Assembly (NCBI RefSeq): GCF_003867075.1
Contig: NZ_CP032544.1
Coordinates: 1,044,001-1,108,000 of the forward strand
Origin: Tenacibaculum mesophilum
GTDB taxonomy: Bacteria; Bacteroidota; Bacteroidia; Flavobacteriales; Flavobacteriaceae
Direction of reading: 5' to 3'
Length of the DNA stretch: 64,000 bases
Position numbers and translations under genes: made by a program. The notes beneath the pieces are model-generated. The model ran no database searches, was not told the DNA's origin, and worked only from the letters and a program-made list of their open reading frames with translations. Every line of letters begins with the position of its first letter. The first letter of the stretch is position 1. Positions 46,801 to 52,995 of the stretch are shown here, piece after piece.

Positions 46801-49800
46801 ACAATTACTTCCATAATCTACAGTTACTGTATGAGCTCCAGCTGCTACATTATTAAAAATATTAGCATTTGCTCCTGTTTGTGCTGCAGCCCCATCTAAA
46901 GAATAAGTATAACTAGCATCAAATGGTGTTATGGTGATATTTCCTGTACCATCACAGTTATATACTACAGTACTTGCAAATGGTGGTACTGCTGGTAAAT
47001 CTGCTATCGTTAAGGTGTCTAAAATTCTTTCACAGCCATTTGAATCTTCTACTTTTGTCTCATAATCTCCTGCTGGTAAATTAGATACTGTTGTTCCTGC
47101 TATTTGTGTATAAGCTCCTCCTCCTACTAATCTATAATAATAAATGTAAGGTGCTGTTCCACCTGTTGGTGCTGTAAAACTTATCGTTCCTAAAATAGTG
47201 CCTGTAGGGCTACACATTAAGTCTGTTTTACTTGCTGAGCCTCCTGATAATGCTGTTGGAACATTAATCGTTTCTGTTGATGTGGCTACTGGTGGACAAC
47301 CGTTTGCATCACTTACTGTAATTTGATAAGTACCATCTCCTAATCCTGTAAAACTGTAATTAACATCTGCTGATGGTCCTTGTACAAATGGACCTCCTGG
47401 TCCTGTAACTGTTACGGTATATGGTGAGGTTCCACTTCCTACAGTTACATTGATTGTTCCCGTATCTGTACTACAATTTGGTTGTGTTGATGTACTGCTT
47501 ACGGTTGGTGCTGCTATTTGATTCACTGTTACTGTATCTGAATATTCACAGTAATTTGTTCCTCCATTTTTATCTCTTACATACACCGTATAAGTTCCTG
47601 CTGGTACTGCAATTGGACTAGAAGTGTACGAGGTTTGCACCCCTCCTGTTTCTACTATAAATTCATAATTACCGTCTCCTCCGTTTGGAGTAATTACTAT
47701 TTGACCATCGTTACATGTTGCACTTACTGTTGTTATTGTTGCTGTTAACTGTGGTAAAATAGTTGCATCTTTTGCTGGAATTGTACAGCCTAATCCGTCT
47801 CTTACTTCAATACTGTAAGTACCATCTGTTAACCCTGTAAAAGTAAACTCATCTGGTGTAGCTACATTTGGGTTTTGCCAAATTCCTCCATCAATCCTAA
47901 ATTGGTAATCATTATTACCCGATGTAACTTCTACACGAATCTCACCATTTCCGCTTCCATCATAACATAATGTAGGTGTTAAATCAAAATCTACTGTATT
48001 TGGTTCTATAACAGGTACACTTACAGGTACACAAGTTGTACTCGCAATATTAATTTGTACGTCGTCTATAAAATTCCCTACAGTGTTATTTCCTCCAGCT
48101 GTTGATAATGCATCAAAAGCAATTATTGTGGTTGATTGACCTACTGGAACGGTATAACTTCCTGTATAAACTTTCCAAGCGGTGTTATTTGTTTCCATAG
48201 TTTCAACAACTCCGGCTGTGGCTAAATCACCTCCTATTTTCACTGTTGCTCTATCTAAACCACTTCTTCCTCTATGCGCTACAGACCAAGTAATTATATC
48301 TCCTGGTTGAGTACAGTATTCTTGATATAATGATGATACTCTGTTAGCATTTAGTTCTGCAAAAGAGTTTCCTTCATAAGCGGTAACACCATTAAATCCA
48401 TTATGCCAAAGCTCTATTTGATTATCAGACGCAGTAGAATCCCAACCTGGTATATCATCTTCATTATAAAATCTGAATCTTGTTGTTGTTTCTGCTGGTC
48501 TTTCAAAGCTTCCATTTTGGAACAATTTGGCTGTACAGCCACATTCGTTACAGTTTCTACTATCTCTAACCATTACAACATAATCAGTTGCTCTTGGTGG
48601 CACGTTGTTAAATACATTACTACTTTGCCAACTAGTACCTCCATCAATACTATATTCGTATGGAGGGATTCCTCCTGTAGCAGTAGCTGTAATAGTTCCT
48701 GTTGCAATATTACAAGTTACTTCTTGAGTTACCGATGCTGCTAAGGTTAATTCTTCTGGTTGCCCTATTGTAACATTACCTAAATCAATTACACAACTTG
48801 CCACTCCTCCATCAGCTTCTCTTATAAACACATTATATGTTCCTGCTGCTAAACCTACAACTCTATAAGGGTTATCGGCTGTCATTGACCAAGTTGCTCC
48901 ACCATCTGTCGAATACTCAAAACTTCCTCCTATAACGTTATTTGCTGATATTGTGATTGACCCATTATCTGAACCATAACACTCACTATCTGTAGAGCCT
49001 ACAATACTTCCTGAAAATTCATTTCCTGCATTTACCCTTACTCTAATATCTTCTACACAACTACCTCCATAAGTTACTTCAGCGGTATATCCTCCTACTG
49101 GTACATTATTAAATACCCCCGTAGTATTTGAGTTTCCATTTAAAGTATAAGTATATGTTCCTGCTGGATTAGCTGCTATTGTTACGTTTCCTGTACCATC
49201 ACAATTATATACCACAGTACTTGTTACATTTGGTGCTGATGGTAAACCATTTATAGTTACATTATTTAAATCTATAATACATCCACTTGCGTCTATTGCT
49301 CTTGTGTTGTATGTTCCTGCAGGGAGCCCTGTTACTGGATTATTTGCTGCTAATGTATAAGTTGCAGCTGAACTTAACTTATAATAATATGTATAATTAG
49401 GAGTACCTCCTGTTGGTGCTGTATAGGTTATAGTACCAAAGGTAGTTCCTCCAGAGGTGTTACATTCTAAATCAGTTTTTGTAGCACTTCCTCCATTAAG
49501 TGGTGCTGGCTCATTTATTACTACATTAGGAATTTCATATAAACACTGATAAGAATTTTTTGATGCCCTTATATAAATGGTATAAGTTCCATCATCTAAA
49601 CTATCAAAAGCACCTGTAGTGTTCCATGTAGCATTATCAATGCTATATTCTACTGCATATCCTAAATTATCTCCATTAACACTAACATTAATAGTTCCAT
49701 CTGTTAAACCATTACAAGTTACATCTGTTTCTGAATGAGTAAAAGCTAATTCTGGCTCTACAGTAATTTCTACCGGGTCTGAAATTGTATAACAGTTATT

Positions 49801-52800
49801 ATCATCAATAACAATAAATCGATATATTCCTTCACTACCAACAGGCACATTGTAGGTGTATGGGTTTGTTGCTGGTGTTAAAAACGCAGTATTAGGAATG
49901 TCTGATGGGTTTGTATATAAATCTGTTCCCTGACTCGTCCATACAGCAAAATTATAATTATTACCTGACGATGTGTCTAATGTTCCTCCACTTGCAGTTA
50001 ACTGAATAATTCCGTCTGAACTTCCTGATTCGCAAGTTATATCTTTAGTTTTTAATGCTGTAAGTAATAACTCATCTGGTTCATTAATAACAATCGTTTC
50101 TGTAGCGGTACACTGAGGTGTTGTAACTCTCACTGTGTAAGCCCCACCATCTGTAACATTAAAAGTAAAATCGTTATTAGCAGTTGGACCTTCTATTCCT
50201 ACTACACTTCCACCTTGTAATAATTCATATGTATAATCTCCAGGAACATTATTTACTTGAACTCTTATTTGTGCTGAATCATTAAAACACTGCATAGGTG
50301 TTGTAATGACGTCCATATCTATGTCATTTTCCTGAATATTAATAGGAGGAAAAGTATATGTACATGAAGCAGCAGACGCACTACTTACACGAATTGAAAG
50401 GTTATAGTTTCCTGCAGCTGTTAAATTTGAAAAAACATTACTATTTTGAAAAGGAGCATTATAACCTCCTGGACCTGTTAAACTGTATTGATAACCTGCT
50501 GGTATATTGTTTACTGTAATAGACCCATTGTTACCACATAAAATATCCTGTGTAATAAAGGTAGGATTTAAAGTTGCTTTGTACACATTGAAGTAGTAAC
50601 TTTTAGGGCATCTTCCATCATATAAAACATCTAAACGATATTCTCCAGCATCTGCAAAGTTTCTAGAAAATTCTCCGCTTCCTACCTCATTCCATGTACA
50701 GCCTGTATTTATATTAGGACATCCTGATTCTGTTACATCGGTACAAGAAGATTCATCCAATTTAAACCATTGTACTGTTGTAGCTGAAGAGGTATCAAAT
50801 GGTAAATTAATAGTTCTAGAACCACTATCACCACATAAGTAAACTTCAGCTAACTCTTCTCCATTACTTGCACAAGTTAATACTTGGTCTGCAAATGGTT
50901 GTAATGGATTTGGTTCTGAATTATATCCTACAACATGTATGGTTTCTTCAGCATTTATACATCCTGATGCTACTGAGGCTATCTTATTAACTGTGTAAGT
51001 TCCTTCATTAGTTACATCAAAAGATGGTACTGTAGTAGTTCCTAATAAAGTACCTGAGGCATCTCTCCATTCGTATGATTCAAACCCTGCTCCAGCAGTT
51101 AATGTTATACTAGAACCACACATTACTTGTGTCGTTTCAAAAGAACATCCACTTGTATCAACTAAAAAGTTTGAAGTACCAACTATACCAAAATTACAAT
51201 CATCTAATCCCGAAAAACTAGGCTCATTATTAATAACTACTCCTCCTCTAACTCCTTCGTATCTGGCAAAAGCTTGATTTCTAACTTCATTAGAACACAC
51301 ATCTCTTAATTGACTACAGTCTGTTACTACTTGAACGTGCATACGAATATTATAAAGGGCACCTCCCTCTAAAACCATATTATCTGGTACTGAAATCTCT
51401 AATTCAGCTCTATTATCATTAGCTGCGCTTGGTGGATCGTATGCTGTTATAGATACTCCTGGAGGTAAATCTATATCAAAACGTGTTCCATCTGGAGCAA
51501 CAGAGCCATTTGGTGCTGTAGTTGTTAATAAATCTACATTTTTTGGTAATCTATCTGTGATTATTGTATTTCTTGCATGATCTGTTCCTACATTTTGAAA
51601 GCTTATGTTATAAAATAATTCATTTCCTAAACCTACAGGTGTGCCTTGTATATCATTTCCACTAGCATCTTCAATTGTTTTAATTAATTGTACTTTTGGT
51701 TCTATGATTTCAACAGCCAAGGCATTTAAAAAAGGCCAGTACACATCTCCACTAGTTGTAAATTTTACTTCTGCAGAAGTTTGTCCGTTGGTTATGACAC
51801 TGTTATTAGGGTTACTTAACTGATATAAATCTGCATCGAAACCTAAGGTGTTTTCACTATCAGGGGTTCGTGATGTTACATATTGATCATACCTAGTAAT
51901 ACTACCATTAAAAAAATTACCACTTGGATTTGTATTAGGAGTAGATTGATTTATAAAATTACCAGCTGTATTTTTAATTTGAAATCTATCTCCATATATA
52001 CTTCTATCTCCTTCTAAGGCTGCGGCTAATAATGTTGCTCTAACTGGTGCTGGATTCGCTGGGTTTGGCCCTACAGGTACTGTTGTAAATCCAGAATATG
52101 ATAAATTTACATTATTCCCATTACGTACATCTGCAAAACCATCAAAAATAGATATGTTTTTACTTGACTCTGTTTCGTTTTCATAAACTACGACCATTGT
52201 CCAACCTCCAGAACCTCCTAGACCACCTGAATAATCTCTTCCTCTTGTTGCTCTAATGTTAGCTGCTACATAAGTACCATTATGCCCTTCCGGGTTTACA
52301 GTTGCTAACCCTTGAATATCTGAAGTAATGTCTTTATAACATATATAAGCAACACCATTATCATAAATTAGCTCCCTCTTTGTAACATCACTCGCATCTG
52401 CTTCTATATCTTGATAATTTCCTCCTGGTAATTTGAATTTTATTTGATATGGATTATATCTCCTACTTTCTCGTCCCCCCCAAGTTTCGTATGGATAAAC
52501 ACCAGCCCAATACAATCCTGCATATACTACTCTAGAACAACTTGGTAAGTTTAACTCATCTGAACTTGATGAATCTGTAGAAGAATCCCCATCAATGTCA
52601 ATATACTGCATATTAACAGTTCCGTTTGAACTAGATCCATCGTAAGGGTCTTCTGGGTCATACCCCCATTGATCAATACTTAAAACATTATTGGCTATAA
52701 ACGTAATATCACCTTTAATATTAATACCTCCTGAACTTCCATCTGGCTTAACAACTCTCTGATCAAAATAAGGCGTTGATGGCGGTCTTAATGCCTTCTC

Positions 52801-52947
52801 TTTAGGAAGCCTTTTTATTAGTTTTTCATAACCTACCGTCTCATCTAAAACTACTTGTGATGGTTTTGATGTTGGTTTTTGTTTCTCCTGAGAAAAGCAA
52901 AAAAAGGTTTGTAATACAATTATTAGTAGGGTAATTATTCTCTTCAT
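34894..52947 (-). CDS. sprB: Giant SprB-like surface adhesin with type IX secretion C-terminal domain
   Basis: A 6017-residue cell-surface adhesin. Order: signal peptide (1-20, ending FFCFSQ); an N-terminal beta-rich domain to about 400; a DUF11-type repeat (about 415-560, starting VQLIKTIEDASG); Ig-like segments; then dozens of SprB repeats of 70-110 residues, each with a conserved Cys pair and a GTYTVxVxDxxGC motif. A non-SprB lectin-like module lies at about 1471-1636. Residues 1656-2238 are repeated at 2239-2821, and 3632-4262 at 4263-4893. The last ~90 residues (FVPNLFTPDGDGTNDYWYP onward) are the gliding motility-associated, type B sorting domain. F. johnsoniae SprB (about 6500 residues) drives gliding. 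There is no frameshift along 18 kb. Confidence 0.93.
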   Translation of the reverse strand: MKRIITLLIIVLQTFFCFSQEKQKPTSKPSQVVLDETVGYEKLIKRLPKEKALRPPSTPYFDQRVVKPDGSSGGINIKGDITFIANNVLSIDQWGYDPEDPYDGSSSNGTVNMQYIDIDGDSSTDSSSSDELNLPSCSRVVYAGLYWAGVYPYETWGGRESRRYNPYQIKFKLPGGNYQDIEADASDVTKRELIYDNGVAYICYKDITSDIQGLATVNPEGHNGTYVAANIRATRGRDYSGGLGGSGGWTMVVVYENETESSKNISIFDGFADVRNGNNVNLSYSGFTTVPVGPNPANPAPVRATLLAAALEGDRSIYGDRFQIKNTAGNFINQSTPNTNPSGNFFNGSITRYDQYVTSRTPDSENTLGFDADLYQLSNPNNSVITNGQTSAEVKFTTSGDVYWPFLNALAVEIIEPKVQLIKTIEDASGNDIQGTPVGLGNELFYNISFQNVGTDHARNTIITDRLPKNVDLLTTTAPNGSVAPDGTRFDIDLPPGVSITAYDPPSAANDNRAELEISVPDNMVLEGGALYNIRMHVQVVTDCSQLRDVCSNEVRNQAFARYEGVRGGVVINNEPSFSGLDDCNFGIVGTSNFLVDTSGCSFETTQVMCGSSITLTAGAGFESYEWRDASGTLLGTTTVPSFDVTNEGTYTVNKIASVASGCINAEETIHVVGYNSEPNPLQPFADQVLTCASNGEELAEVYLCGDSGSRTINLPFDTSSATTVQWFKLDESSCTDVTESGCPNINTGCTWNEVGSGEFSRNFADAGEYRLDVLYDGRCPKSYYFNVYKATLNPTFITQDILCGNNGSITVNNIPAGYQYSLTGPGGYNAPFQNSNVFSNLTAAGNYNLSIRVSSASAASCTYTFPPINIQENDIDMDVITTPMQCFNDSAQIRVQVNNVPGDYTYELLQGGSVVGIEGPTANNDFTFNVTDGGAYTVRVTTPQCTATETIVINEPDELLLTALKTKDITCESGSSDGIIQLTASGGTLDTSSGNNYNFAVWTSQGTDLYTNPSDIPNTAFLTPATNPYTYNVPVGSEGIYRFIVIDDNNCYTISDPVEITVEPELAFTHSETDVTCNGLTDGTINVSVNGDNLGYAVEYSIDNATWNTTGAFDSLDDGTYTIYIRASKNSYQCLYEIPNVVINEPAPLNGGSATKTDLECNTSGGTTFGTITYTAPTGGTPNYTYYYKLSSAATYTLAANNPVTGLPAGTYNTRAIDASGCIIDLNNVTINGLPSAPNVTSTVVYNCDGTGNVTIAANPAGTYTYTLNGNSNTTGVFNNVPVGGYTAEVTYGGSCVEDIRVRVNAGNEFSGSIVGSTDSECYGSDNGSITISANNVIGGSFEYSTDGGATWSMTADNPYRVVGLAAGTYNVFIREADGGVASCVIDLGNVTIGQPEELTLAASVTQEVTCNIATGTITATATGGIPPYEYSIDGGTSWQSSNVFNNVPPRATDYVVMVRDSRNCNECGCTAKLFQNGSFERPAETTTRFRFYNEDDIPGWDSTASDNQIELWHNGFNGVTAYEGNSFAELNANRVSSLYQEYCTQPGDIITWSVAHRGRSGLDRATVKIGGDLATAGVVETMETNNTAWKVYTGSYTVPVGQSTTIIAFDALSTAGGNNTVGNFIDDVQINIASTTCVPVSVPVIEPNTVDFDLTPTLCYDGSGNGEIRVEVTSGNNDYQFRIDGGIWQNPNVATPDEFTFTGLTDGTYSIEVRDGLGCTIPAKDATILPQLTATITTVSATCNDGQIVITPNGGDGNYEFIVETGGVQTSYTSSPIAVPAGTYTVYVRDKNGGTNYCEYSDTVTVNQIAAPTVSSTSTQPNCSTDTGTINVTVGSGTSPYTVTVTGPGGPFVQGPSADVNYSFTGLGDGTYQITVSDANGCPPVATSTETINVPTALSGGSASKTDLMCSPTGTILGTISFTAPTGGTAPYIYYYRLVGGGAYTQIAGTTVSNLPAGDYETKVEDSNGCERILDTLTIADLPAVPPFASTVVYNCDGTGNITITPFDASYTYSLDGAAAQTGANANIFNNVAAGAHTVTVDYGSNCTEDVLVTVAADQEFTAAVINTTNPTCLGDNNGSIEVEASFPSSTPTEFEYNIGAGWVSTSGNNPFVIPNFTSGTHTIEVRPVGGIAACEQTVSATLTDPSVVTVVAPVTKEVTCVPATGATITPNGSGGNGAPFSYELFDNGGTSLGTTTTEFTDVAAGTYTVVATDRLGCDSSPVTVMINPSQTVDFDLTPTLCYDGSGNGEIRVEVTSGNNDYQFRIDGGIWQNPNVATPDEFTFTGLTDGTYSIEVRDGLGCTVPAKDATILPQLTATITTVSATCNDGQIVITPNGGDGNYEFIVETGGVQTSYTSSPIAVPAGTYTVYVRDKNGGTNYCEYSDTVTVNQIAAPTVSSTSTQPNCSTDTGTINVTVGSGTSPYTVTVTGPGGPFVQGPSADVNYSFTGLGDGTYQITVSDANGCPPVATSTETINVPTALSGGSASKTDLMCSPTGTILGTISFTAPTGGTAPYIYYYRLVGGGAYTQIAGTTVSNLPAGDYETKVEDSNGCERILDTLTIADLPAVPPFASTVVYNCDGTGNITITPFDASYTYSLDGAAAQTGANANIFNNVAAGAHTVTVDYGSNCTEDVLVTVAADQEFTAAVINTTNPTCLGDNNGSIEVEASFPSSTPTEFEYNIGAGWVSTSGNNPFVIPNFTSGTHTIEVRPVGGIAACEQTVSATLTDPSVVTVVAPVTKEVTCVPATGATITPNGSGGNGAPFSYELFDNGGTSLGTTTTEFTDVAAGTYTVVATDRLGCDSSPVTVMINPSQTVDFDVATTCFDGTSGSILVSNTVGNGDYQYNINGNPWQNPDVATPDEYTFTGLTPNTYTVNVKDGRGCITTKSITINPQLQATATPTNASCTPGSIAISATGGTGTGTYEYAVVTAGDPVPTTGFSNTNPITNLAPNTYDVYVRDSSTCSYVIEDVVIAYIMPVDITATPNNPTCNGDRGSVDGEIIVNRGQGPYTITIEDSSNTEIDRLDNFIGTNFSFNNLAVDTYEIKITDALGCEDTFDFTLEELPPLTADLSSILPVCGTPFLGNENLFGFEFTNYPTVPTPYSVEFSKDDGATWQSSPTFTGIDSGTIVYPAIRIVEADGVTTRCIFNFGRYEVPYPVEGLIVNPVANPTSCNEGFSVTVEAFLGAGPFQFAIGTPSGWVDPDIDSPAPPAPAPVPDQDRTYTFKNLTPGLTYVFYVKDLNGTPLDTTDDCIKQNNEDVYATFTPSVPITPTVNNNQCSGSSNGQITFEIDNTSTDLNNNFTWTLYERDPVTNAGTALPAYTNVPQTGFAPIVATGLPSGVYYIILSNTTGGPPVCEFGSLDVTIKEGQPITGNLNKLNDITCNVPGKIRVENVLGGFAPYTYNVTLSEATATATVTGNEITVTAPTSITSVDVTVEVEDSNGTGACTANLGTVTLNVAQLPTATAVADSCPANKTITATVTTGVAPYQYSLNGGATFSTETTNTTFTQNNVTPGSYDIVVRDATGCESVPTTVIVHENVTFDVVPTKNAECVLNGEATLTINSGSHNTATFTANYTYSVDGGAPVAIPAGNTTAIISLAPGTYTVSVTDINTGCTTGTQTVTIQDAEIPSFTALAEASLCSGDNSGRITLTAVDNGILPLNYSIIPAAGTITGNVITDLPPGTYSVTGEGTNGCTFTVTDIVIDEYAPIVPSTPVVDQFGCSAGNTVDVATVTIPAGTVGGSTNYTRYVFVYTPVDGSGPITQDGSSTSFSTTNTSGGPVSITVYDDKGCSGVENTTIDAYVAITGVTISPQRTIDCNEGEDIEATYTINTGGALANFEFRLYDDTNALLETRTNTDGDFTTLLATGTYRVELENRDTNCIYTEYHTVEAEPTFDILITNVDDVDCKGDNNGSAVLSFVPSTPPYTSGYSYIVYDATTGTATAVTGTGTAGTPETITGLVAGEYYVRIDMGTNSPFCEAQSANFTIAEPADSLSVTGVTNPVVSCYNGSDATITATGSGGWGDYVYQLEETATPGVAYAGNTFSSNNIFTNLPAGDYTVVVRDKNGAVGLYCESTDQVVIANPAAVTFTVTENDNSCDTTVGGSISVTATGGTGTYTYTLSNGSGVVETQILNAANYTFTNLAADAYTVNVVDSNGCTEGTPTNVTITPDLVFTLTETKKLTCNAPMAATVALEVTSGSSSYAYEVAGPSIAVGRTNLAGTTLTLNPTVAGVYTVTVYDTGATPECSVVKTIEIEDAEIPSFTALAEASLCSGDNSGRITLTAVDNGILPLNYSIIPAAGTITGNVITDLPPGTYSVTGEGTNGCTFTVTDIVIDEYAPIVPSTPVVDQFGCSAGNTVDVATVTIPAGTVGGSTNYTRYVFVYTPVDGSGPITQDGSSTSFSTTNTSGGPVSITVYDDKGCSGVENTTIDAYVAITGVTISPQRTIDCNEGEDIEATYTINTGGALANFEFRLYDDTNALLETRTNTDGDFTTLLATGTYRVELENRDTNCIYTEYHTVEAEPTFDILITNVDDVDCKGDNNGSAVLSFVPSTPPYTSGYSYIVYDATTGTATAVTGTGTAGTPETITGLVAGEYYVRIDMGTNSPFCEAQSANFTIAEPADSLSVTGVTNPVVSCYNGSDATITATGSGGWGDYVYQLEETATPGVAYAGNTFSSNNIFTNLPAGDYTVVVRDKNGAVGLYCESTDQVVIANPAAVTFTVTENDNSCDTTVGGSISVTATGGTGTYTYTLSNGSGVVETQILNAANYTFTNLAADAYTVNVVDSNGCTEGTPTNVTITPDLVFTLTETKKLTCNAPMAATVALEVTSGSSSYAYEVAGPSIAVGRTNLAGTTLTLNPTVAGVYTVTVYDTGATPECSVVKTIEIEDAETPNFTVVATVTDICFGTSTGEVTVSPVDNGILPLSYEINNVSGTYNAVLAGSDTVFANLPADDYIVTATGVNGCTTDVSITVRENPVIDISAAITVTQFACTAGSNTTNNAIITVDKAAITGGTGNYVRVVFEDNATGDVLQDDSNFTYISTNLAGGDYTVKVYDENTDCFVSRVVRIAPFTPMTAADIDVIKDTDCNTGENITVKVVPALPNIQYTITGTGATPYTRTLNVVSDADAAVFNNVPVDDYTIEMYNAATGCTLEVYHTVEPEPTFDILVSNVQRACFGGTGSATIDFSAATPYTDVYTYEVFEVGNPTTITSGNGTGGTPETITTNLVAGEYYVVVSMTNTPFCEAQSENFIIEEPANALALTGTPTYINCNVTDSGEILLEAQGGWAPYEYQLVNDAAPATPVQNFDSNRRITGLIAGNYTATVRDVTGCEETFTFTLQPTTNMAADVTVTPNLCEGERTATIEVTNVTGGQTQDATVSYSYILTYPDGVTQVEQLSNTFSNLPAGTNYTVIVRDNKYSCSYTRQVDIIDPSEVEASANITADITCNNANATVVVSAIGGTGVYEYSSDGVNFGPDNTFTNVSSGSQTFYVRDDNNCEDTVVVTVNAYEPLVPTLVVDSGFVTCNGDANGVLSATVAGGFGNYEYQLLDDSNNPIDGTWTTSNTFGGLDVGTYKIRVRSTNRFGEVCTEDTAPHPIVEPEPLVVAENHTDVSCFGGNDGTITVLASGGNLTGYEYNISTDPTNKFVTDNVFRNLTAGTYTITVKDKVGCIDTIDVVIDQPQQFTATLVGVTEQTCINNATPTIELDVQGGTQPYYVSINNIEQPTPYTTNTIVLGAAENIQAGTSYYITVRDEAGCNVADPIRVTTAEPVDLQLTVDFAYTCEVGNIIKAIVDEAYRANMSYTLYDGIGNPVVTNNTGEFIDVPAGTGYYVTATHTITSCSESSTSSPISIEDIQALTLDIDDSVKNTLIANADFGLPPYEYSVDGGDFGSDNEFLILQTKDYTITVRDARGCEETVTIRGEYITIFVPNLFTPDGDGTNDYWYPREVEEYHDIQVFIYDRYARNIAEFKGSVEGWDGTYEGTPLPSGDYWYTIYFKELSGQEKKIMGHFTLYR
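38269..40161 (-). repeat. Adhesin tandem duplication B, second copy (1893 bp)
   Basis: This 1893-base unit (631 codons) matches 40162-42054 with no difference that I could spot by eye. It starts and ends in the coding sequence for EIEDAEIPSF. The junction string TTTCAGCATCTT (12 bases) is present at all three unit edges. Confidence 0.9.
40162..42054 (-). repeat. Adhesin tandem duplication B, first copy (1893 bp)
   Basis: First copy in protein order, residues about 3632-4262. It is in frame with its partner, so the adhesin gains exactly 631 residues. The upper edge, at IQDAEIPSF, differs slightly from the internal IEDAEIPSF junction. Confidence 0.9.
44485..46233 (-). repeat. Adhesin tandem duplication A, second copy (1749 bp)
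   Basis: This 1749-base unit (583 codons) matches 46234-47982. I found three substitutions, at 46032, 46201 and 46204 against 47781, 47950 and 47953, all in the last ~220 bases of the unit. One changes Val to Ile, the others are silent. The 15-base string ATCAAAATCTACTGT, coding TVDFD, is at each unit edge. Confidence 0.9.
46234..47982 (-). repeat. Adhesin tandem duplication A, first copy (1749 bp)
   Basis: First copy in protein order, residues about 1656-2238, directly after the lectin-like module. It contains several SprB repeats and is in frame with its partner. Confidence 0.9.
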
Positions 52948-52995
52948 AATATCAATTGGGGAAATTAATTAATCAAGTTCTTTTATTTTATTATA

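Noticed and set aside
38269..47982. Possible CRISPR array or minisatellite, because of strong repetition
   Set aside because: The repeat units are long, in frame and coding. There are no short direct repeats with unique spacers and no cas genes.
48403..48744. 113-residue plus-strand frame within the adhesin gene
   Set aside because: It is antisense to clear adhesin coding sequence, has no start context, and is rich in Cys and Ser as other reverse-strand shadows are.
34894..52947. Possible assembly error giving false duplications
   Set aside because: The three clustered substitutions in unit A and the open frame across all junctions argue for real duplications, although long reads are needed to be sure. 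I kept it as a finding with that caveat.
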